Source: Trileptium ribeirensis
Lineage: Eukaryota > Nematoda > Enoplea > Enoplida > Thoracostomopsidae
Direction: 5' to 3'
Assembly (NCBI GenBank): GCA_030248225.1
Contig: JASANE010025035.1
Span: forward strand, 1 to 64,000
DNA length: 64,000 nt
Part shown: piece after piece, positions 55,396-64,000 of the stretch
How the letters are laid out: each line of letters starts with the position of its first letter
Position numbering within the stretch: the first letter of the stretch is position 1
The notes under the pieces: generated by a model
What the model saw: the letters and a program-made list of their open reading frames with translations, nothing else
The model's database searches: none
Told to the model about the DNA's origin: nothing
Translations under genes and position numbers: made by a program

Positions 55396-56520
55396 CAGGG
55401 AATAACCGGAATCGGAACCAGCAACCGGAACTGTCCATTTAAACAGGATCCGGAATCCGAACCGGAACCTGGTTTTGGAAACTTATATATAGTAAAACAG
55501 ATGAAGGAAGAAAAGAAGGTATAGTGGATATAAAATGTATTGAAAATAACTTTTAGATTAAACTTAATGTATTGCGACGCCATTATTGCCTTTCTGAAAT
55601 TTTCAAGAGACGGCGGAAGCTAATAATCTTTATTTATTGATCAATATATCGGTTTTTAGACATCCAGAGCAAAAAATGCTTTCCACTATACACCCTTGCA
55701 TATACTGCGTCAAACTGAATGTTTTTACAACGCATGGAGCGTACAATACACATTTTCGCCGTCTCCAGTCGCCTCCCTTTACTACACATACGTTTGTTAC
55801 ATGTTGTTCTGTAGGAAACTTAAAATTATTGGTTTATATGGTCCTGGGAACAATAATAGAAGGTAATTTTCTGATCAGTGGTCAGAAACACTGTTTAGGC
55901 TAGCGTTGTGTAAACAGTGCCCGTTAGTTAGATGATAATGATAATAACTTTCTAATCAGGATGCTATAAATGCTCGCCCAGCTTCAATAAATACAATTCA
56001 TTGGCAAGAACGCAGTTCCTGGCTGAGGTGCAGATATGTTACTTTACTTCAATGTAGACTGATTTACAAAGTTTACAAGCGCGCTGGCGTGTACTTGTGC
56101 AATTTATGTTAGCCTAGCTTACAACTAAGTACTTTTAAATAATCCATGCTCTGTTGCCGAGTTGCACGGTTTAATTCGAACATGCCCCGTAGACTTCTGA
56201 ATGTGTAAAATAGCTGCTACAAGCATCGACCTGGCTTTGTTTTAACAAACTCCCGCAGGTTAAGATGAAATATTCCTACTAAAATCCTGGGCCCTACTTA
56301 TGTTTCACACGGCAAATTGCTGAGTTAACCTTTTCTTCTGCTTGGTTGTATTGGAACCTGATCTTAGGTACATATATTACATATATGTTTGGACCACAGT
56401 TGACACAAAAACGTAGAAATTTTCAACCGGAATTCCGGTTCCGGTATTGTTTTTGCCCTTTGCCAGAACCGCAACCAGAACACGATTTTCGACGGAATCC
56501 AGAATTCCGGTTGCTTCCTG
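55396..56520 (-). mobile_element. GGTTCC-family element, copy 5 (1125 bp)
   Basis: Begins CAGGGAATAACCGGAATCGG and ends AATTCCGGTTGCTTCCTG. Target duplication CTATATAT (55388-55395, 56521-56528). It is more diverged than copies 1, 3 and 4. Confidence 0.93.
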
Positions 56521-56530
56521 CTATATATAT

Positions 56531-56894
56531 ACTGGGCTCTCCATTCGCTGAAAATTTTGCTAGGAGGCATGAACCAGGGGCCTCTGGTTCCGAACCGACG
56601 GGCGTCCGATTTTGCAAAGAGAAAAACGGTTAAAAATCGAGTCATAAACCCTGCCCAAACACTTTTGACGGATAGAAAAAGCTATTTTGAAGCAAATTTT
56701 GAAAAAAATTTGTGGATTTTTTGCGTAAGAACGAAATTTTAGTACAAATTTTTTGTATATACTTTAGACCGATTGGAAACTAAAAAAATCCCAGAAGCGG
56801 TAACCGGGGGAGCCCAGGGGGCATGAACCGAGGGCACCTGTTTTGAACGAGGGGGACCCGAAAAATACCAGCCCCCCAATTTGGAGAGCCCAGT
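56531..56894. mobile_element. Small TIR element (MITE), about 364 bp
   Basis: Inverted ends ACTGGGCTCTCCA and TGGAGAGCCCAGT, flanked by TATATA on both sides, so the duplication is ambiguous because the flank is a simple repeat. Near-terminal GGGGGCATGAACC words occur at both sides. Related ends (TTTGGAGAGGCCAGT) occur at 895 and 1106. Confidence 0.75.
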
Positions 56895-57320
56895 ATATAT
56901 AGACCATTCTTGGTGCCTGTATGAAAATATATAACCAAACTACTGAAGGCACACTACATTCTGAAAATCAGGTTTTATGACCCTAAACACATTGAAAACC
57001 CATGAAAAGGTTTGAAATATGCACACTCGACTCTAGATAACCAACCCATTGTACGGTATGCCGAAAAACCTATATGTATTGGCCTGTCCACAGCCCTCCT
57101 AAAAGTGGAGCGGGAAACTTCGGGGGCACTCATGTTCATTCTCTGAGGAAAATTAAAAGTCAGGGAGGGGATAAATTTTGCTTAAAAATACTAAATATTT
57201 CCATATTTTCAGGCATTTTCACTATCGTGAATGTATTTGCAAGCTAAAAACTATATTTTGGCATTATAAATAGTGATAATGAATGTTTAAAAAACAATTT
57301 GCAAACTAAGTGTGCAGCTC
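56895..57320. repeat. Diverged repeats, no gene
   Basis: 56895-57075 carries dispersed-intronic-repeat words (attctgaaaat, gaccctaaacacattgaaaa, actctagataaccaa). 57085-57310 resembles 9140-9340 (catgttcattctc, aaattttgc, aatatttccatattttc). Confidence 0.55.
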
Positions 57321-57692
57321 TCTAAACTAGTAGTTTGTCTTATCCCAAGGTGGTGATTTTTGGTTGCTGACGCGAGATATATCAAGCTATAGTGAGGTTC
57401 AACCTACAGAATCAGCTGAACAGTAGCATCTGGCTTGAATAGTTAAACAGATATATACCCGCTTATTGCAAATTAGTGATTCACAAGATACAAGTACACA
57501 GAGTATAATTTGTTCTACAAAATGAGAATAACACCATGTAGCTCGAGCTGCTGCGGCGATATTGACATTTTTTGTCCTATGGGCCCATTCAGACACCTGT
57601 TTTGACCCAACACTGCAACGTAGCAATGAAAACAGCAGCACCGCATATTCGAATTTTCAAAGAAATTATGTTTCCCTTGTCGTGTATTTTGA

Positions 57693-58418
57693 CCTCGTGG
57701 CCCACTCAAAAATTCGTTTTGACACAATCCTGCACCGTAAATAATGACAATAGCAGCCCACGATTTGCAAATAGGTAGAGGAGAGGGTACAACACGAAAC
57801 CAAAAACACCCATAAACAACGAGTGGTGGAGATATCGCTCTTTACGTGTATATTTGGTCTCATGCTCATGAACTCATTTAAGATACATTTTGACTCACAT
57901 ATTCTATACTGGCAAAGCCGAGTAGCAATGCATAACGTTATTTTAGGCCCCTTCGATAACCGACCATAACCCCTTTGGTTTTTGGGGGTCGGGGCGAGAC
58001 ATTTGGCCTCGTGGCCCACTCAAAAATTCGTTTTGACACAATCCTGCAGCGTAAATAATGACAATAGCAGCCCACGATTTGCAAATAGGTAGATGAGAGG
58101 GTACAACACGAAACCAAAAACACCAATAAACATCGAGTGATTGTGGAGATATTGCTCTTTACGTGTATATTTGGTCTCATGCTCATGAACTCACTTAAGA
58201 TTCCCTTTTGACTCACATCTTCCATACCCGCAAAGCCACGTAGCAAAGCATTATAGAGGCAATAAGTCTTATAGAGGGTTATTTGCTCTACAAGATGGTC
58301 CAATTTGACTGAGATATCTACACAAATTGTTGAGATGCAATACATAACATTATTTTAGGCTCCTTCGATAACCGACCATAACCCCTTTGGTTTTTGGGGT
58401 CGGGGTGAGACATTGAAA
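57693..58418. repeat. Tandem duplication, units of 314 and about 412 bp
   Basis: CCTCGTGGCCCACTCAAAAA starts both units (57693 and 58007). Both include AGGGTACAACACGAAACCAA and end GGGGTCGGGG(C/T)GAGACATT. The second unit has about 98 extra bases near its end. ORFs inside run through both copies but have no known family. Confidence 0.9.
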
Positions 58419-58956
58419 CCAGAGTTAGTGATAAAATACACAAGCAAAGAAGTCAAGCCTTCAAATGAGCTATCACGTAAATCAATCCGCCCAGCCAAGG
58501 TTGAGTTATACGTGTAGCCTAAAAAACTAATATATAACGCACATTGTCAAATTTCGCATTTTCGGCTAATACTAATTCTTCGCTCTGCCCGTTTCACTCA
58601 CTACAGCCCGAGTTCAATTACATATTCAAAACTCAGACTTCAATACCTCGGCGATAAAACAAGGTACTAGTTTGTATGTACTCGTAAAAAATACACTGAT
58701 CAATATGATATGCGTGCGCAGTTTCCGCAATTATACTGAGAATACAGCATCGAGCATGAGTATTAATTTTAGGTAGTCTTTATTGATCTCTCAAATCGCT
58801 TACGGTTTTTGGGCAAACAAACATAACAAGCAGGACGGTTGAGATAAGATTTAATTAGGGTACTTAAGCTTTTGTACTAGTTTAGTCTTGACCAATCACA
58901 ATTTGAAACGCAAACAGTGAACTATAAACTTCGAGTAGGACAAATCCTGATGCTAT
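58419..58956. other. No recognised gene
   Basis: Unique-looking AT-rich sequence without an open frame of interest. Confidence 0.5.
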
Positions 58957-58964
58957 AATGTTGG

Positions 58965-60126
58965 CAGGGAGTAACCGGAATTCCGGTTCCGGTTCCGGTT
59001 CCGGCGAAAATCGTGTTCCGGTTCCGGTTCCGGCAAAGGGCAAAAACCATACCGGAACCGGAATTCCGGTTTAAAAATTTTGTTTGAAATTTTCCACATT
59101 TTTGCTTCATCCCTGATCCAAAAATATGTAATATATATTATACAATGATCAAGCTTCAATACAACCAAGCAAAAGAAAAGATTAACTAAGCAATTTGCCG
59201 TGTGAAACGTAAGTAGGACACATAATTTCAGTAGAAATTTTTCATAATAACCTGCAATAGTTTGTTAACAGATCAAAACCAAGTCGATGCTTGTAGTAAC
59301 TATTTTACACATTCAGAAGTCTCCGGATTACGTTCGAATTAAACCAGTCCAACTGGGTAACAGAGTATGGCTTACATAGAAGTACTTAGCCTATGCTTGG
59401 CTAATATAAATTGCGCCAAGCGCCAGCCAGTGCGCTTGTAAACTTTGTAAATCAGGCGAAATTAAAGTGAAGTAACGTTATCTACAACGCAGCCAAACAC
59501 TGCTTTCTTTGCAATGAACTGGATTTATTGAAACTGTGCGAGCAGTATAACAGTTTTGTCTCATTTATAGCATTATGACTAGAAAGTTATCATCATTATC
59601 ATCTAACTGACGGGCACTGTTTGTCCAACGCTAAACAGTGTCTCTTACCACTGATCAGAAAATTATTTTTTATCTATTAATTTTTCCTGAATCATATAAA
59701 CCAATAATTTCAAGTTTCCTACAGAAAAACATCTAACAAACGTATGTGTAGTAAAGGGAGGCGATTAGGGACAGAGCGAAAGTGTTTATTCTTCGCTCTA
59801 TGCGTTGTGAGCACATTCAATTTGACGCAGTATACGCAAGGGTGTCCAATAAAACGACATATTGATCGATAAATAAACATTATTAGCTTCCTCAGTCTCT
59901 TTAAAGTTTCAGAACGGCAATAATGTCATGGCAATATATTAAGTTTAATGTAAAAGTTATTTTTAATTCATTTTAAGTCGACTATACCTTAATTTCTTCC
60001 TTCATATCTTTTACTATATATAAATTTCGAAGACCAGGTTCCGGTTCCGGTTCCGGATCCGGTTTAAATGGACGGTTCCGGTTGCTGGTTCCGGTTCCGG
60101 TAAATTTCGGTTCCGGTTATTCCCTG
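58965..60126 (+). mobile_element. GGTTCC-family element, copy 6 (1162 bp)
   Basis: Begins CAGGGAGTAACCGGAATTCC and ends CGGTTCCGGTTATTCCCTG. Target duplication AATGTTGG (58957-58964, 60127-60134). The ends carry the longest GGTTCC runs of the family. Confidence 0.95.
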
Positions 60127-60134
60127 AATGTTGG

Positions 60135-60920
60135 TTATGCATTTTGATCATACGGGTCCTCTAAGCCTGAAAATATTTTGTCTAACATCTTGTCCCGGCA
60201 CCAGCAGTCGCTTCATTTAAGGTCTCTTTGTGAAAATAACTTACCGCTACCAAAATATAATCTTAAAATTCTAAATGTAACGTCGGGCATCAAAGTTGTT
60301 CACAAACGCGCGTTTATATGGCGTTAAGCAAGAATCAATATAGACATATCTGTCTTGGGATCAACCACAGGAATTGAAATGTTTAATAATGCGTTGCCAA
60401 GAGAAAATTCTTGTAATATAGCTTACAGCATAAATTACTTGGCGTAACATACCTCTATGTTTAAATATATAGTTGCCCATATGACAATTTTTCTATATAC
60501 ATGTCTCACATGACTTGCTAGCATCATATCTATAAATATATAATAATAAACAACAAGTAGCACTACCCAATTGTAAATACATACCTCTTTTGACAACAAA
60601 CATTTTAGAACTAATTTACAATAACAATTTTAAGAGATAGTATGCTGCAAACGCTAACTACAGAGTAATATATATTTATAAATGTTAGGCCTAAAACACT
60701 TTTGTTAAACCGTATTTGCCGATGTGAAAGTTTTCGTTGTTCACATTTATTATATCATAATACTGCCACATTTATTATATCATAATACTGCCTTGATCCA
60801 CCCTCAGTCATGGTCAATGAGCAAGAGATCAAGACACAAGGCTAACTGATGGTAGAGAAAGCCGGTGATCGGCACCGGCGGCAAGTTGACGCCATAAGCA
60901 ATAGTGTGAGATGAAAACAC
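60135..60920. other. No recognised gene
   Basis: AT-rich. CACATTTATTATATCATAATACTGCC is repeated back to back near 60740-60795. No coding signal. Confidence 0.5.
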
Positions 60921-60925
60921 GTCTA

Positions 60926-61230
60926 CGGATCTCCCAAGTGGCCAGAAGCATGGAGTCGTCGCTTGAACGTGGGTAGGGATGAAGCTGTGACCACTGAATA
61001 GTATAGCCTATTCCAAGTATCCACCACCCGGAAGCGAACGAAATGTTTTGCTGCATCAAGGCGCGGAGTATATGGACGCCGGATTTTGTAAGCATTACCT
61101 CTAGTTCTAACGTCTGTTTCATGTACGACAAAAGCAGAAGAATCGATGGAAAAATGGTTGTTGAATATTTTGTAAAGGAAAATTAAAATCTTGCCGCAGT
61201 CGACGGGTAGATAATTTTTGCAGCCCAAGA
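60926..61230 (-). mobile_element. Non-LTR retrotransposon (LINE) ORF2 C-terminal fragment
   Basis: The minus-strand frame reads L-Y-K-I-F-N-N-H-F-S-I-D-S-S-A-F-V, then T-R-G-N-A-Y-K-I-R-R-P, F-V-R-F-R-V-V-D-T-W-N-R-L and S-S-L-P-T-F-K-R-R-L. This pattern (Y-K-I..., T-R-G-..., R-V-(V/I)-..-W-N-.-L, ...F-K-.-.-L) is the C-terminal end after the reverse transcriptase domain in CR1/Jockey/RTE-like animal LINEs. The upstream domain is absent or scrambled, so it is a 5'-truncated copy. Confidence 0.75.
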
Positions 61231-61468
61231 ATACGATATATACAAACGCAGTAACCTTAACGCAGTCTGGACAGCTTATCAGAGGAGCGCTAGGACCTTT
61301 CTGTTGAGCGCAGGTTTGCAAGAGCCCCTACAATATCAAAAGAAAAACACATTTGCATTCAGTTCTAGGTGGAAGCACAAAGGTGAATAGACGTGCTGGT
61401 GCGTTACACCAGACTACTTACTAGCAATATATAATCTTTTCTGTGAGGTATTATTGCGTAGCTAAAAT

Positions 61469-61866
61469 CGCAAGAACCTGTATGAGAAAGGCGAAGAAGT
61501 CATTAACGGATATCAATTCAAATCCTCATCAATGGATTCGCTGGATACACTTCGTGGTCGTTTGAGCCGAATAGCTGTGACGTGCAACGACGCGAATCTT
61601 CTTAAGGCAGCTATCGATGATTTCTAATATCGCGCCAGCCGCTATCACAGCTTCAACCAACGCTGCGATAACAAAGATGATGCAACGCCGGTTGACAGAA
61701 CACATCACGAAGGATCAACAGACACTATTAAGTTCGAACGCCATTCGTACCCTAGTTTTCAGTGGCTGCTTTTCACAAACCTTCGTCTCTCAGCTCCTAT
61801 CGTTAGGCCCAAGTGAAAATGTCATATTGATGAAAAAAATAACACATCTGTACCACTATAAATATT
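61469..61866 (+). pseudogene. Degenerate coding-like stretch, possibly retrotransposon gag
   Basis: The plus-strand frame reads R-K-N-L-Y-E-K-G-E-E-V-I, then S-M-D-S-L-D-T-L-R-G-R-L-S-R-I, and stops after A-A-I-D-D-F. It can be read on, with one stop and a frame change, as I-K-F-E-R-H-S-Y-P-S-F then S-G-C-F-S-Q. The order loosely recalls BEL/Pao gag (K-L-P-K-...-P-x-F-S-G), but the match is weak. Confidence 0.25.
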
Positions 61867-61869
61867 AAA

Positions 61870-64000
61870 AAAGCCAATTGTACACTATTCAAATAGTGCC
61901 AGCGCAATTACCCTGTCAAAGTAATACACTGCTTTGAACTAAGACCTCAAGACTTCACTTGTTCTTATATACTAGGCAACTTAATCTTCGCGCTTTTACA
62001 AGCTAGGAATGCTACGCAGTTATAGCTAAAGTATACGCTAAATAAAATTATATAAATATTTAGCTATTTCATTTGATATTTCGAAATTAGGACGATGTGT
62101 ACAAAACATGCTCTATTTTTAATTATTTCTAGATTACTACATCTTTAAAGTGCACCAAATATAGGGTTATCTGAAATCAGTTAACCTAAAATTTGTGAAG
62201 ACATATCTGTGGAGAAATAACTATGGAGTTCTCGTGAATGAATCTTTTATGTGGTTCTACTGAGCGAATTTTTGAACAAAAGAATATGAATGAAAGGAGC
62301 AAAGCAGACACGCTAAAATTCTTGAGACAAAATTAGTAGTTTGAGGGCGCAACGAAGTTAATTCTCAAACCGGTTTTTTAGTTTAAGAAAACTACTGTCA
62401 TTGACGTTATCTAATTAATTGAGTAAACTTGTTATAAAAAAAATTGTTATTATTGATACAGTGGAAGGTCACAATATCCTACATATTGTTGATAAAACGA
62501 ACACCAATCTCAATATTTGGCTAAACATTGTCGTTAATTTTCACACTGACATTATGCAGCTGTTCAAAAGTGGTGACACGCTCCCAACCGCTTTAATAGA
62601 ATGTCCTTCTATAATCAAAATTATTGTTTTCGTGTTACACTAGTTGAATTCGAGTGGAACGAGAATTTTCAATTTTGGCTGTGGAGGGTGGGTTGAGGAG
62701 GTCCTGTCTGTGTGTGTTTGTGTGTCTGTCGCACCTGGATCTCGATAACGGTTGGGCGGATTTTGATGCAAGATAGCTCATTCGAACCGCAATAGTCGAT
62801 TTAGATGTAGTGACGGAGACCGATTTTTGAATTTTTTCAAGTGGGAAAAGTTATGGGGCAAAATGACGTCATTGTGGCCCATTTTTCTGGCACCCCCTCC
62901 AGTTTTTTCGACTTTTCTCAATAAGTAAACGAGGTATCCGCAAACTAATAGGCCATGTAGCTTTACCAGGGCTTTCCAATGATATATAACAAGTTTTTCA
63001 ATACTTTTTCACTACTTCCCAATCTGGAGTGTATAAGCTTATAGTTGGCGCCAAATTTCATATTTGATGAAAAGTCGCAGGAAATGCGCTTAAATGTGTG
63101 CTTATTGTTGGTTTTAGTGTCGGATATGGGGTTTTCTGGGCCAACAAGCTCATTGCGTGTGTCAAAAATATTGTGTGGCAAATATTTTTAACACTTCTGC
63201 TTCATACTTGGTATGAAAAATGAGATTATTCTCCAGTGTTGGTTTGAAATCTTTAACGTTCTTTTCACGGTAAATTTAGGGTTTTATTGAATTATTAAAC
63301 TCTTAGTTCATTGTTTTTGTGCTCGTTCTATGATGTTTTCTCTACTGCACACATTGGCTATCAAAAGAGGCGGGCTTAACAATGACTCATCACTCACGGT
63401 TTATATAATGCTGCACTTGCGTACTGTGTGTAGGCTTTGTTTGTGTGTGCTTTCTACAACAGACTTCGGGGGATCGTTCTCACCACTCGAATTCTGGCTT
63501 GCAAGCGAGCTTCGCTAGTTAAAACAATTAAACGAAGAATCGATTATGATTGACTCTTCTGAAGGGTATGACACTACTCTTCAGCTTTTTGTTTTCGTCA
63601 CGATAATTCGTGGCCGTTTTCGCCCGTACCCTCACCAGTATATGAACCACTTGTTCACCATGTGCGGGGATTACCGAATTGTACCCCCACCATGGTGTCG
63701 GTCTAGCAAATTCCTACCCCCAGGTTCTTGATCCGTTAAATTTTATGAAACAAGTCGCGAACGCGTGCCGGATTTTGCCGCGACATCGATAATGTTGCAA
63801 TTTAAGAATTTTAGAATGTCCCTGTCGATCTGTTGACATACTTTTGTCACTGCCTACGTAGCGAAACGATGTACACTGTCTAATCGACTTTGTTGCGCTG
63901 CGTGCGGTTGCGCGTGCATAGTTGTTTGTTCGTGTTGCTAGGTTCCTTAAGGATGTTGGTTTCCGAAAGTGCTAGCCTATGGGGCTCGCACCGAAGTGAT
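61870..64000. other. No recognised gene
   Basis: 62690-62900 resembles 25215-25330 (gatctcgataacgg, tcattcgaacc; ccggttcgaatgagc, ctcgagttatgg), a diverged repeat. Small ORFs at 62419-62643 and 63330-63731 have no resemblance to known proteins. The first RRM1 exon was not found here. Confidence 0.5.

Noticed and set aside
62419..62643. 74-aa plus-strand ORF
   Set aside because: It does not open with ATG, has no recognised motifs and lies in AT-rich sequence where such ORFs arise by chance.

Overview
The window is nuclear DNA from an intron-rich eukaryote. A non-LTR retrotransposon tail, many hAT-type elements and kilobase-scale introns fit an invertebrate animal best, but I cannot name the organism. 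There are no operons, tightly packed ORFs, rRNA genes or CRISPR arrays. The only gene I can identify with confidence is the large (alpha) subunit of class Ia ribonucleoside-diphosphate reductase (RRM1/RNR1). It lies on the minus strand with its 5' side at high coordinates. I could place 16 exons between 50925 and 4750, all with GT donors and AG acceptors. They total 2057 coding bases (about 685 codons) in a 46 kb span. The N-terminal ATP-cone start, the promoter and the C-terminal tail exon(s) appear to lie outside the window.

Exon order along the gene (descending coordinates): 50748-50925, 45319-45419, 44107-44166, 42552-42591, 31639-31715, 28959-29074, 28148-28259, 27095-27178, 23441-23682, 22271-22472, 15044-15168, 13629-13850, 12636-12712, 11601-11736, 8395-8500, 4750-4928. 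Reading phases agree at every junction except 22271|15168. There about 8 residues are missing, including the redox cysteine equivalent to human C444.

The introns are built from repeats. (1) A 5.2 kb imperfect palindrome (about 9620-14853 and 15164-20345) has the 125-nt exon 11 straddling its 310-bp loop. The gene's exons 12-14 lie in one arm and decayed, frameshifted antisense copies of them lie in the other. (2) Intron 4 (10.8 kb) holds a direct tandem duplication of a 4.2 kb unit (34854-39072, 39073-42444). It ends in arrays of short hairpins whose stems covary, and related modules occur inside the palindrome arms. (3) One family of about 1.1-1.2 kb non-autonomous elements with GGTTCCGG-rich ends and perfect 8-bp target duplications occurs six times, plus a truncated copy. 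One copy sits in a second element that sits in a third. (4) There are also a poly-C TIR element, two further hAT-like elements, a MITE, a LINE 3' end, a tRNA-like SINE head, a 172-bp tandem repeat and several local tandem duplications.

50.9-64 kb (upstream of the first recognised exon) and 1-4.7 kb (downstream of the last) contain repeats and no gene that I recognise.
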